Assembly (NCBI GenBank): GCA_944383325.1
Contig: CALWPC010000020.1
Span: 1-64,000 of the forward strand
Direction: 5' to 3'
Length of the DNA stretch: 64,000 nt
Source: an uncultured Lachnospiraceae bacterium
Lineage (GTDB): Bacteria; Bacillota; Clostridia; Lachnospirales; Lachnospiraceae
Shown piece by piece: positions 27,618 to 35,275 of this stretch (the first letter of the stretch is position 1; each line of letters opens with the position of its first letter). A model generated the notes under the pieces. That model saw only the letters and a list, made by a program, of their open reading frames with translations, made no database searches and was not told where the DNA came from. The translations under genes were made by a program, and so were the position numbers.

Positions 27618-27655
27618 AAAACCGTTTTCTGTCATGAGGCAGAAAGCGGTTTTTT
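27618..27655 (+). terminator. Intrinsic terminator after hydF
   Basis: A 14-bp stem (27618-27631 with 27640-27653, one G-U wobble) with an 8-nt loop and a run of T residues through 27655. It closes the aminotransferase-to-hydF transcription unit. Confidence 0.88.
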
Positions 27656-27660
27656 ATTCA

Positions 27661-27732
27661 ATAGGAAAGTTCTATGCACTTTCCTATCAAATAAAAAGCA
27701 CTCCGTGCAGGATGCGCACGCATTCAACTTCT
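27661..27732 (+). repeat. Intergenic repeat element, copy 1
   Basis: It begins with a perfect 10-bp inverted repeat (27661-27670 with 27678-27687, loop of 7) and continues with an AT-rich linker and TCCGTGCAGGA (27702-27712), then a GCGCAC-type segment. The same 11-mer in the same arrangement occurs at 56360-56370. It has no coding capacity. It is probably a dispersed REP-like element of this lineage. Confidence 0.5.
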
Positions 27733-27769
27733 GGTTGGAACAGGTATTTGATGATCAACTACAGCGGCA

Positions 27770-27798
27770 TTGTATGATTTTATTGGAATTGCTATACT
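27770..27798 (+). promoter_or_regulatory. Candidate promoter for the dockerin-esterase pair
   Basis: TTGTAT (27770-27775) and TATACT (27793-27798) are separated by 17 bp, upstream of the leader peptide and first esterase. The 308-bp gap 27575-27882 otherwise holds the hydF terminator, the repeat element and the leader ORF. Confidence 0.5.
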
Positions 27799-27826
27799 GA
27801 ATTTATCAGCAAGAATAGGGGGGTGA

Positions 27827-27886
27827 ATGTTGAGGTGGTATTTTGTACTGGGAAAAAGAAATGGGAAGAGAGGGGTTCCATTGTGA
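27827..27886 (+). CDS. Putative 19-residue leader peptide coupled to the dockerin esterase
   Basis: ATG 27827 opens a 19-codon frame (MLRWYFVLGKRNGKRGVPL). A G-rich AGGGGGG site lies just upstream. Its TGA stop (27884-27886) overlaps the GTG start of the esterase (27883-27885), a GTGA junction typical of translational coupling. The peptide itself resembles nothing I know. It may act only to bring ribosomes to the weak GTG start. Too short for coding statistics. Confidence 0.35.
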   Translation: MLRWYFVLGKRNGKRGVPL

Positions 27887-29097
27887 AAGACAGTTTTAAA
27901 AAAAGCTATTATTTCATATTGATTTTAGCAATAGTTTTCACTATGTTGATTGGTATTGGGGGGAACTGTGCTATATTCGCTTCTGCAGCTGAAATCAAGT
28001 TTGGAGATGTGAATCAGGATTTGATGGTTGATGCTCAAGATGCACTTCATATTTTACAATATGCTGCACATATTAGTGCTTTAGATGAAGATGCATTGCT
28101 TGCCGCAGATGTGACGGCAGATGATTTGGTTGATGCGAATGATGCACTGGATGTGTTGAAGTATGCTGCACATCTGATTGATCATTTTCAAGCGGAAGAA
28201 ACAAAGCAGCCGGCTCAAGAAACGCTTTATGATATTCCCGCATGTCCTCCCGATTATAAAAGCGAGGAAGCTGAAGAGCAGGGCAGCGTTATTCAGATTA
28301 CCTATCAGACGGGAACGAACACGAAGTATGCACTTGCGTATCTTCCATTTGGATATGATGAGAACGATTTAGAAACAAAATATAATGTATTTTATCTGAT
28401 GCACGGCGGTGGAAATACGGTGAATTCTATTTTCAATGGTCCCGGGGGTACAAGCAATCTAAAACGGATGGTCGATCATATGATTCAAAATGGGGATATG
28501 GAGCCGGTAATCATTGTGACACCAACCTACTATAACAGTGCAAGCGGCGGTGGTAATGATGCGGAACTGGCAAAGGCCTTTCCGGAAGAATTTGTCAATG
28601 ATTTGGTTCCTGCAGTTGAAAGTCAATTACATACATATGCAGAGACAACGGATCGGGAAGGTTTAAAGCAGTCCAGGGATCATCGCGCCTTCGGGGGCTT
28701 TTCAATGGGTTCTGCCATTACATGGTATATGTTTATAGATTGTCTGGATTATGTGAAATATTATATGCCTATGAGCGGAGATTGTTGGGCTGTGCAGCAG
28801 AGCGGGGGAGAGGCATATGCCGAACAGACCATTTTGTACTTAATTGATTCTATAGAGAAAAAGGGGTATACGAGAGACGATTTCTTTATTTATGCCATGA
28901 CAGGAACGCTGGACATGGCTTATCAGGGGATGACAGCGCAAATGGAAGCTGCAAAGCGTTATCCGGATATGTTTCTTTTTGGCAAGGATCAACAAACAGG
29001 AAGTATTTGTTACAATGTACTGAGAGGCGGGCAGCATACACTGGGATTTTGTTATTGGTATGTCTATCATGCGCTGCCATACTTTTGGACAAAATAA
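27883..29097 (+). CDS. Secreted esterase with N-terminal dockerin (CE1-like), first copy
   Basis: A 404-residue exported protein: signal peptide (about 1-36), type I dockerin (about 41-100, two repeats each ending D-A-L-x-x-L-x-Y-A-A-H), a short linker and an alpha/beta-hydrolase esterase domain of the CE1/esterase-D type (about 130-404). Ser274 in G-F-S-M-G is the likely nucleophile and His385 in G-G-Q-H-T the likely base. CE1 enzymes release ferulate or acetate from xylan. The dockerin lies at the N-terminus rather than the usual C-terminus and its calcium loops are partly degenerate (D-V-N-Q-D-L and D-V-T-A-D-D). GTG 27883 is preferred over GTG 27823 because the mature signal peptide begins there. 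Base composition is visibly more AT-rich than in hydF. A similar gene follows. Confidence 0.85.
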   Translation: MKDSFKKSYYFILILAIVFTMLIGIGGNCAIFASAAEIKFGDVNQDLMVDAQDALHILQYAAHISALDEDALLAADVTADDLVDANDALDVLKYAAHLIDHFQAEETKQPAQETLYDIPACPPDYKSEEAEEQGSVIQITYQTGTNTKYALAYLPFGYDENDLETKYNVFYLMHGGGNTVNSIFNGPGGTSNLKRMVDHMIQNGDMEPVIIVTPTYYNSASGGGNDAELAKAFPEEFVNDLVPAVESQLHTYAETTDREGLKQSRDHRAFGGFSMGSAITWYMFIDCLDYVKYYMPMSGDCWAVQQSGGEAYAEQTILYLIDSIEKKGYTRDDFFIYAMTGTLDMAYQGMTAQMEAAKRYPDMFLFGKDQQTGSICYNVLRGGQHTLGFCYWYVYHALPYFWTK

Positions 29098-29151
29098 AGG
29101 AACATTGTTAAAGTGATCCAGTTTTTGAACGTATCATAAGGAGGGAACGAT

Positions 29152-30333
29152 ATGAACAAAAAGGCATTTTGCATGCTGATCATTGCAACAATATGTACAA
29201 CAATGATGTGGAGTGCTGTCTCAGGGAATGACCGGACTGCAGCAACGCAATTAGGAGATGTTGATCAAAATAAAATAGTAAATGCGGAGGATGCGTTACT
29301 TGTGTTAAAGCAAGCAGCTAAAATGATTGAGTTGACGGACGAACAGAAGATGTTGGGAAATGTAAATAAAGATCAGACAGAAGATGCGACTGACGCGCTG
29401 TGGATATTACAATATGCGGCCGGACTGTATGAAACCTTTTCTTCCATGAACTTGCCGCAAAGACCGGATTTAATACCGGAACAGTTGATACCCCTACAGT
29501 ATGCAGAAAAAAACACAGAGACGAGCGGAAGTGTTATAACCATACAATATGAAACGAAGGATTACTTTGGTGATGAACACGTGATCACTAAAGATGCGTA
29601 TGTATATCTGCCGCCAGAATATGATGAGACCAAACAATATAATGTGATGTATCTGATGCATGGGGTTGGCGGCACAAAGACCGAGTGGATGATAAACAGG
29701 CAGGATAGTCATGTAAAAAATTATTTTGATAATCTCATTGCTCTTGGCGAGATTGAACCGATGATTGCTGTTTTTCCAACCGGCAGATCGTGTGCAGATT
29801 ATAACGATACATCCAATAATGGAATGAACGAAAATATGAATGCGTTTTATCTATTTGGAAAAGAATTGAGAAACGATTTGATTCCGTACATTGACGCGAA
29901 TTTTGCAACATACGCAGAGTATGAGCCGGGCTATGATATGACGAAGGCAAGAGATCACAGGGCGATGGCCGGCTTTTCGATGGGGGGCATGCAGACTGTA
30001 AACATTGGCATTTGTGAGTGCTTGGACATCATCAGTAATTTTGGGGCATTTAGCGCGGCGCCGACGACTTACAGCGCAAATCAGATTAACGAGCACCTTC
30101 GCGCGTTCGGAGAATTTGATATAAAACTCTTTTATAATGTTTGCGGCTCCTCGGACGCAACAGCGCTAGGCAGTCATAAGGCTGCTGTGGATGGGCTAGT
30201 CGAGGGATCAGGTAAGCGTTTAATGGATCATAAAAATTTTATATGGCATCAGGTTTCCGGCGGACATTCTATGGGAGTTTGGTACGTTGGAATATATAAT
30301 TTTGCGCGTATGGCATTTTGTGATACACTATAG
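29152..30333 (+). CDS. Secreted esterase with N-terminal dockerin (CE1-like), second copy
   Basis: A 393-residue relative of the preceding gene with the same order: signal peptide (about 1-30), dockerin (about 34-95) and esterase domain (about 120-393). Ser276 in G-F-S-M-G-G and His372 in G-G-H-S-M-G are the likely catalytic residues; Y-V-Y-L-P-P-E-Y and Y-L-M-H-G-V-G-G are typical of CE1 feruloyl or acetylxylan esterases. The first dockerin calcium loop (D-V-D-Q-N-K-I-V-N) lacks several acidic ligands, so calcium or cohesin binding may be weakened. AAGGAGG precedes the ATG, 54 bp after the first esterase. The two proteins differ a lot in sequence, so the duplication is old or they were acquired separately. 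Confidence 0.85.
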   Translation: MNKKAFCMLIIATICTTMMWSAVSGNDRTAATQLGDVDQNKIVNAEDALLVLKQAAKMIELTDEQKMLGNVNKDQTEDATDALWILQYAAGLYETFSSMNLPQRPDLIPEQLIPLQYAEKNTETSGSVITIQYETKDYFGDEHVITKDAYVYLPPEYDETKQYNVMYLMHGVGGTKTEWMINRQDSHVKNYFDNLIALGEIEPMIAVFPTGRSCADYNDTSNNGMNENMNAFYLFGKELRNDLIPYIDANFATYAEYEPGYDMTKARDHRAMAGFSMGGMQTVNIGICECLDIISNFGAFSAAPTTYSANQINEHLRAFGEFDIKLFYNVCGSSDATALGSHKAAVDGLVEGSGKRLMDHKNFIWHQVSGGHSMGVWYVGIYNFARMAFCDTL

Positions 30334-30362
30334 ACATCCAAAGAAAAGAGAGGATGAGCGGT

Positions 30363-31256
30363 TTGACAGAGATTCAAATTGGCACTCAAATTGCACTTCT
30401 GAGAAAGAAGAGAAAGATTACACAGGCAGATTTGGCGAACAGCTTATCGGTCAGCAATCAGGCTGTCTCAAAATGGGAGTTGGGAATCTGCTATCCTGAT
30501 CTTTCGCTGCTTCCAAAACTTGCAGAATATTTTGATGTGAGTACGGATTTCTTGCTCGGGATCAGCAAGGATCTGGTGCCGGAAGATATTATGCTGCGTC
30601 TTGATGGAGATTTGAAGCTGTCGGAACTGTTAGATGATGCAAAGATTTTGGATAAAAGAGGCATTGATTGTTTTCACAAAGCCAGTACGATTTGCAACAC
30701 GATATTTGCTGAAGGTGAACAGGAGCGCCCGCCAGAATACTATCTGGCTCACGAACAGTATATATTAATGTATACGAGAATCGGACAGGGCGCCCGCTGC
30801 GTAAAGGAATATCAAAAACGACTGGAGTTGGAGCCCGAAAATTGGTGGAGTTATTATTTATTGTCGCTTGCTCTATATAAAAACAAGCAAGAAAAGGACT
30901 CGTGGAAGTGGATTCAACGTGCGTTTCAAAAGAATTATGAAAAGCCAGAACTGTTGCTTTTGGCGGGAGATGTATGCAAAGAATTGAAGCTGTATGAGGA
31001 AGCACTGGTTTACTGGAAGAAAGCATATAAGTTGGACAGTAACAAATGTACAGCCCTGTATTCACAAGCTTATCTATATGAAAAGATCAAAGATTATAAA
31101 AACGCAATGCGTATGTGGAGCAGGGTAATCGAATGGCGGCATGAACATGCTCAGGATGAACAGCATGAACTGGATTGGCCATTTGTGAAAATGGCACAGT
31201 TGAAACAAGCTTTAGATCATGAAGCTACGAAACTTGAAATGCAGACGCCGGAGTGA
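30363..31256 (+). CDS. XRE-family regulator with TPR-like C-terminal domain
   Basis: A 297-residue cytosolic protein. The N-terminal helix-turn-helix (about 5-62) contains K-I-T-Q-A-D-L-A-N-S-L-S-V-S-N-Q-A-V-S-K-W-E, the standard recognition-helix region. From about 95 to 280 it is all-helical with TPR-like repeats (Y-Y-L-L-S-L-A-L-Y-K-N, Y-E-E-A-L-V-Y-W-K-K-A-Y-K-L-D). Such XRE-TPR proteins often sense peptides or act as repressors. The RBS GAGAGG at 30348-30353 fits TTG 30363 better than ATG 30354. It follows the dockerin esterases closely and shares their AT-rich composition, so it may control them. Confidence 0.78.
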   Translation: MTEIQIGTQIALLRKKRKITQADLANSLSVSNQAVSKWELGICYPDLSLLPKLAEYFDVSTDFLLGISKDLVPEDIMLRLDGDLKLSELLDDAKILDKRGIDCFHKASTICNTIFAEGEQERPPEYYLAHEQYILMYTRIGQGARCVKEYQKRLELEPENWWSYYLLSLALYKNKQEKDSWKWIQRAFQKNYEKPELLLLAGDVCKELKLYEEALVYWKKAYKLDSNKCTALYSQAYLYEKIKDYKNAMRMWSRVIEWRHEHAQDEQHELDWPFVKMAQLKQALDHEATKLEMQTPE

Positions 31257-31294
31257 TACACTGTAATCAGTGAACATGATGAAGGAGAAGTCTT

Positions 31295-31642
31295 ATGCAT
31301 TTAGTAGTTTTTATTTTAAAGCAGGCAGAATTGATGGATGACATATTGATACATATGGCAGATCATCACATCACAGGAGGAACCATTCTGGAGGGAACCG
31401 GAATGGCGGAAGCATTGGTGCAAATGGAGGATTTGCCGCTGTTCGGCGTTTTGCGCAAAGCGCTTGCCGGAGAAGAACGGGAAGCGTGTAAAGTAATGCT
31501 TTTTGTTGCAGAGGAGAAACAGATCAGTGAGATACGGGAAGCAATCGGTGAAGTTGTGGACTTGAACAAACAGAATACGGGCATTTTGTTTGCACTCCCC
31601 GTAACGATGGTAGAGGGGTTAGGTGGAAACAAGTGGAGCTAA
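31295..31642 (+). CDS. PII-like small protein coupled to an antiporter
   Basis: A 115-residue protein with the size and strand pattern of PII-like ferredoxin-fold proteins. It begins M-H-L-V-V-F-I-L-K and ends with the N-T-G-I-L-F-A-L-P-V stretch that resembles the C-terminal core strand of PII proteins. PII-like proteins bind nucleotides or small ligands and gate transporters. It lacks a recognisable uridylylation T-loop tyrosine motif. It overlaps the next gene, an antiporter, by 10 bp, which implies a functional pair. AAGGAG precedes the ATG. The assignment is by fold pattern and context only. Confidence 0.6.
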   Translation: MHLVVFILKQAELMDDILIHMADHHITGGTILEGTGMAEALVQMEDLPLFGVLRKALAGEEREACKVMLFVAEEKQISEIREAIGEVVDLNKQNTGILFALPVTMVEGLGGNKWS

Positions 31643-32814
31643 ATACATTTCTCAATCTGGCGTTGATTATATTTTTGGCACTGCTGTCTAGCAAACTCAT
31701 GAAGCTGTTTAAGCTTCCAAATGTTACCGGATATTTGATCATGGGATTGATCTGCGGACCGTATTGTCTTGGGTTGATTCAAAAAGATACAATTGATGCG
31801 TTCTCCGTTATTCCGGAAGTCGCGCTTGGGTTCATCGCCTTTTCCATTGGATCGGAATTTCGTCTTGATTATTTGAAAAAGGTAGGCAAGGCTCCGATGA
31901 TTATCGCATGGTGTGAAGGCATCTGTGCAGTTCTTGTCGTGTTGTTGGTGCTGCTTTTATTTGGAAATGAGTTGTCTTTTTCACTTGCTTTGAGCGCAAT
32001 TGCAGCGGCAACCGCTCCTGCAGCGACGTTGATGGTCATTAAACAGTATAAGGCGAAGGGGCCTGTAACTCAGACACTGCTTCCTGTGGTGGCCATTGAT
32101 GATGCGGTAGCATTGATTGCGTTCGGAGTGGCCATTGCCATTGTGCGGGTGTTGAATCCGGTGAATGGAACATCACTTGTGATGACGCTGCTGTCCCCTG
32201 TGAAGGAAATCTTTGGCGCGCTCTTGTTCGGTGCACTGCTCGGGGTTTGCTTTACACTGCTCACAAAATGGTTTACCGGGCGGGGTAATCGTCTGGCCAT
32301 CACATATGGAATGATCTTTTTGTGTGTGGGCGTCTCTGATATGGTCGGGTTTTCTTCATTGTTGGCATGTATGGCAATGAGTGCGGTGTATATCAATTTT
32401 TCCAACTCTAAAATTTCAAATGTAGTATTTGAACAGACAGATCGCGTGACACCGCCAATCTTTATGCTGTTCTTCTTTCTCTCCGGTGCGGAACTGAATT
32501 TGCGTTTGCTGCCAAGCGTGGGATTGGTTGGTTTGCTTTACATCGTCTTCCGTGTTGCGGGAAAGGTTTTTGGTGCATACCTGGGAGCGAAACTGTCCCA
32601 TGCGCAGCCGGTAGTCCAGAAGTATCTGGGCTTTACATTGCTGCCGCAGGCGGGAGTGGCCATTGGTTTGGCCGCGACGGCGATGTCTGCGGTGCCGGAG
32701 TTTGGAGAAAAGATTCGCACCATTATTTTATGTGGGACTGTGATTTATGAATTAACGGGTCCGTTGATTACCAAATTGACGTTGAAAAAAGCAGGAGAAA
32801 TTGCAGTTGAGTAA
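31633..32814 (+). CDS. Cation:proton antiporter (CPA2-like), partner of PII-like protein
   Basis: A 393-residue polytopic membrane protein with about 12 hydrophobic helices. It opens with L-F-K-L-P-N-V-T-G-Y-L-I-M-G-L-I-C-G-P, the family's first amphipathic helix. The probable ion site is V-A-I-D-D-A-V-A (about residues 152-159), with a double Asp as in electrogenic exchangers. No RCK or UspA domain is fused. It starts at GTG 31633 within the PII-like gene, preceded by AGGTGG. It differs from the fluoride-linked antiporter at 16098, and its regulation is more likely through the PII-like protein. Confidence 0.85.
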   Translation: MELNTFLNLALIIFLALLSSKLMKLFKLPNVTGYLIMGLICGPYCLGLIQKDTIDAFSVIPEVALGFIAFSIGSEFRLDYLKKVGKAPMIIAWCEGICAVLVVLLVLLLFGNELSFSLALSAIAAATAPAATLMVIKQYKAKGPVTQTLLPVVAIDDAVALIAFGVAIAIVRVLNPVNGTSLVMTLLSPVKEIFGALLFGALLGVCFTLLTKWFTGRGNRLAITYGMIFLCVGVSDMVGFSSLLACMAMSAVYINFSNSKISNVVFEQTDRVTPPIFMLFFFLSGAELNLRLLPSVGLVGLLYIVFRVAGKVFGAYLGAKLSHAQPVVQKYLGFTLLPQAGVAIGLAATAMSAVPEFGEKIRTIILCGTVIYELTGPLITKLTLKKAGEIAVE

Positions 32815-32897
32815 AAAAAGATGGAGGAAAGGTGGCTCTCCGTAAAAAAGGCCGCTTTCCGATGGCTCGGTATTATAAAATAGAATTGTTTTGTTGG

Positions 32898-32930
32898 AGC
32901 GGCTTAACCTGTGCGGTTAGGCCGCTTTTG
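32898..32930 (+). terminator. Intrinsic terminator after the second antiporter
   Basis: AGCGGCTTAACC (32898-32909) pairs with GGTTAGGCCGCT (32915-32926) with one wobble; TTTT follows. The 378-bp gap 32815-33192 holds this terminator, AT-rich sequence and the mraZ promoter and operator. No gene is supported there. Confidence 0.75.
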
Positions 32931-33101
32931 CGTTTGTGCGCTCCCTGCGCTTTTGACAATCCGGACGGATTTTTTGAGCGCAAAACAGCTTATGGGGCGG
33001 TAAATCGGGCTTTGATGATTGGCGGCCCATCAATCTGGAGCACAATGCCGAACGGCCATAATATTTTTGTAACAATTTTTAATATGTTTCCGTATTTGGG
33101 G

Positions 33102-33130
33102 TTGCAATTTTCCGTTTTTTCATTTAGAAT
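33102..33130 (+). promoter_or_regulatory. mraZ: Promoter of the dcw cluster (mraZ promoter)
   Basis: TTGCAA (33102-33107) and TAGAAT (33125-33130) are separated by 17 bp. The MraZ operator repeats lie just downstream. Confidence 0.6.
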
Positions 33131-33160
33131 AGAGAAAAGTGGAGGCGTAGTACCACGAAG

Positions 33161-33175
33161 TGGGACGAAATGGGA
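33161..33175 (+). promoter_or_regulatory. MraZ operator (two TGGGA boxes)
   Basis: Two TGGGA boxes (33161-33165, 33171-33175) are spaced by 5 bp, the arrangement known for MraZ autoregulation of dcw clusters. They lie between the promoter and the mraZ start. Other bacteria often have three or more boxes. Confidence 0.65.
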
Positions 33176-33192
33176 GAAAGGAAGGTGAGCTC

Positions 33193-33657
33193 ATGGATTT
33201 GGACGAGATTGTGGGACAGGCAATCGGTTTTATCGGCCAGTACAATCATACGATCGACGCCAAGGGACGGCTCATCATTCCGGCAAGATACCGGGACATG
33301 CTCGGAAGTGAGTTTGTGCTCACCAAAGGCATGGACGGCTGCCTGTTTGCAATGCCTGCAGGCGAATTTTCCAAATTAGTCCGGGAACTGATGGAGCTTC
33401 CGCTCAACAGCAAAGACGGGCGCGCGCTGACAAGACATTTTTGCGCGGGCGCGGCCAAGTGCGAATTAGATAAGCAGGGACGTATTCTTGTCAATGCAGA
33501 GCTGCGCGCGGCTGCAGGACTTGAGAAAGAAGTCGTGTTGGTCGGCGTGATGAACCGGGTGGAGATATGGGATAAAGAGGCCTGGGAAAAGAACGAAGAG
33601 TCGATTGATATGGATGAAATTGAGCGTCATCTTGAGGAGCGTAACATCTCGATATAA
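33193..33657 (+). CDS. mraZ: Transcriptional regulator MraZ
   Basis: A 154-residue AbrB-fold protein that binds repeats in its own promoter and represses the division and cell-wall cluster. Two MraZ repeats are visible, the first with N-H-T-I-D-A-K-G-R-L-I-I-P-A-R-Y-R, the second with C-E-L-D-K-Q-G-R-I-L-V. A short extension (M-D-L-D-E-I-V-G-Q-A-I-G) precedes the usual start of the domain. GGAAGGTGAG sets ATG 33193. It is the first gene of the dcw transcription unit and acts on the two TGGGA boxes upstream. Confidence 0.93.
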   Translation: MDLDEIVGQAIGFIGQYNHTIDAKGRLIIPARYRDMLGSEFVLTKGMDGCLFAMPAGEFSKLVRELMELPLNSKDGRALTRHFCAGAAKCELDKQGRILVNAELRAAAGLEKEVVLVGVMNRVEIWDKEAWEKNEESIDMDEIERHLEERNISI

Positions 33658-33693
33658 AAAGTTTACAAAATTGTAAGAAAATGTAATCAAACA

Positions 33694-33722
33694 TTGACGC
33701 TACAATATATTGATGTTACTAT
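33694..33722 (+). promoter_or_regulatory. Candidate internal promoter before rsmH
   Basis: TTGACG (33694-33699) and TACTAT (33717-33722) are separated by 17 bp in the mraZ-rsmH gap. It would let rsmH and later genes escape MraZ control. Confidence 0.45.
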
Positions 33723-33740
33723 AGAAAGAAGGAACAATAT

Positions 33741-34691
33741 ATGGATTTTGTCCATCGGTCGGTACTGCTCAGCGAGAGCGTCGAAGGGCTGAATATAAAG
33801 CCGGACGGCGTCTATGTGGACGGAACGCTTGGCGGCGGAGGACATGCCTTTGAAGTGTGCAGGCGTCTGACGGCCGGCGGCCGGCTGATTGGAATTGACA
33901 GAGACGCGGCGGCTATCGAGGCTGCCAGTGAACGGCTTGGATCGTTTGGCGGACAGGTGACGGTCGTGAGAGGCAATTATGCTCAGATGAAACAGATTCT
34001 GGCCGGATTGGGGATTGAGCAGGTTGACGGTATTTTATTAGATCTGGGTGTGTCGAGTTATCAGATTGACACCGTTGAGAGAGGATTTAGCTATAAGTAC
34101 GACGCGCCTCTTGATATGCGGATGGATCAACGCCAAACGACAACGGCAAGAGATCTGGTGAATCATTTGAGCGAGGCGGAGTTATACCGTGTGATACGAG
34201 ATTACGGGGAAGACCGTTTTGCGAAAAACATTGCCAGACATATTGTGTCGGAGCGGGAAAAACACGAGATTCAGACGACGGGTCAGCTTACAGAAGTGAT
34301 CTGCAGAGCAATCCCTATGAAAATCCAAAAGAAGATGGGGCATCCGGCAAAAAAAACGTTTCAGGCGATCCGTATCGCGCTCAATTCCGAATTGGACGGA
34401 CTCAAACAGGCGCTTGACGATATGGCAGAGTTATTGGCGCCGGGCGGACGGCTTTGTATCATTACGTTTCATTCGCTCGAAGATCGCATTGTCAAATCGA
34501 TGTACCGGTCATTTGAGGATCCGTGTATATGTCCAAAAGAATTTCCGGTGTGCGTATGCGGCAGAGTTTCCAAGGGTCGCGTAGTCACCCGCAAACCGAT
34601 TGTTCCAAGTGCGGCGGAGCAGGAGGAAAATTCCCGTTCCAAGAGCGCAAAGCTTCGCATATTTGAGAAGGCGTTTGATACGCCTGTTTAA
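33741..34691 (+). CDS. rsmH: 16S rRNA (cytosine(1402)-N(4))-methyltransferase RsmH
   Basis: A 316-residue SAM-dependent methyltransferase that modifies C1402 in the ribosomal P site. SAM-binding motif G-T-L-G-G-G-G-H-A (about 30-38), I-G-I-D-R-D, L-D-L-G-V-S-S and the S-L-E-D-R-I-V-K motif near the C-terminus are all present. It is the usual second gene of the dcw cluster (formerly mraW). AGAAGGAAC precedes the ATG. Confidence 0.95.
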   Translation: MDFVHRSVLLSESVEGLNIKPDGVYVDGTLGGGGHAFEVCRRLTAGGRLIGIDRDAAAIEAASERLGSFGGQVTVVRGNYAQMKQILAGLGIEQVDGILLDLGVSSYQIDTVERGFSYKYDAPLDMRMDQRQTTTARDLVNHLSEAELYRVIRDYGEDRFAKNIARHIVSEREKHEIQTTGQLTEVICRAIPMKIQKKMGHPAKKTFQAIRIALNSELDGLKQALDDMAELLAPGGRLCIITFHSLEDRIVKSMYRSFEDPCICPKEFPVCVCGRVSKGRVVTRKPIVPSAAEQEENSRSKSAKLRIFEKAFDTPV

Positions 34692-34727
34692 CATAGAGTG
34701 TCAGTTAAAAGAATCAGGAGGATGAGT

Positions 34728-35246
34728 ATGGCAGAACAGTCCAGACACAGAAGAGTTTCAGCATCGCAGTATGTTTATGGAAATGCGGTTCCGAATAATG
34801 TACAGGTACTTTCAGATCCGAGAAAGGATCCGATGCGTCAGGCGAATGAGCGTGCGCGGGAGCAGCGGCGGCGCAACCGGGTGAAAGCGGAGCGCATGAA
34901 TTTTGTCTACGTCTCTTTTTTAGTTTTGGCGGCTGTCGCGATGATTGCAATGTGCTACCAGTTTCTGACACTGCAGACTGCGATGAATAAAAAAGTTTCC
35001 GCAATCTCGCAGAAAGAAGTACAGTTGGCAGATTTAAAGGCAGAAAATGACTTTAATCTTACGCGGGTGGAAGAATCGGTAGATTTAAATTATATCCGCC
35101 AGGTAGCGATGGAGCGACTTGGTATGGTGGAGCCGACAGAATCGCAGATTATTACCTATGCATATGATGACAGTGATTATGTAAGGCAGTATTCCGGCGT
35201 GCCAAGTTCGGACGACACCTCCATTTTAGACTATTTTGACGAGTAA
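34728..35246 (+). CDS. FtsL-like cell division protein
   Basis: A 172-residue bitopic membrane protein. A basic cytoplasmic tail (about 1-60, many Arg) is followed by one transmembrane helix (about 62-82) and a coiled-coil segment (about 85-125), ending in an acidic tail. FtsL forms a trimer with DivIC and DivIB that activates septal peptidoglycan synthesis. FtsL is poorly conserved, so the call rests mainly on size, topology and place between rsmH and the class B PBP. AGGAGG (34716-34721) selects ATG 34728 over ATG 34722. Confidence 0.75.
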   Translation: MAEQSRHRRVSASQYVYGNAVPNNVQVLSDPRKDPMRQANERAREQRRRNRVKAERMNFVYVSFLVLAAVAMIAMCYQFLTLQTAMNKKVSAISQKEVQLADLKAENDFNLTRVEESVDLNYIRQVAMERLGMVEPTESQIITYAYDDSDYVRQYSGVPSSDDTSILDYFDE

Positions 35247-35275
35247 CCTGCAGCAACAGTGAAGGAGTTTGGCCG

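Noticed and set aside
32832-33188. 118-codon frame between the second antiporter and mraZ
   Set aside because: It runs through an intrinsic terminator (32898-32930) and the mraZ promoter, has no ribosome site and no recognisable protein features.
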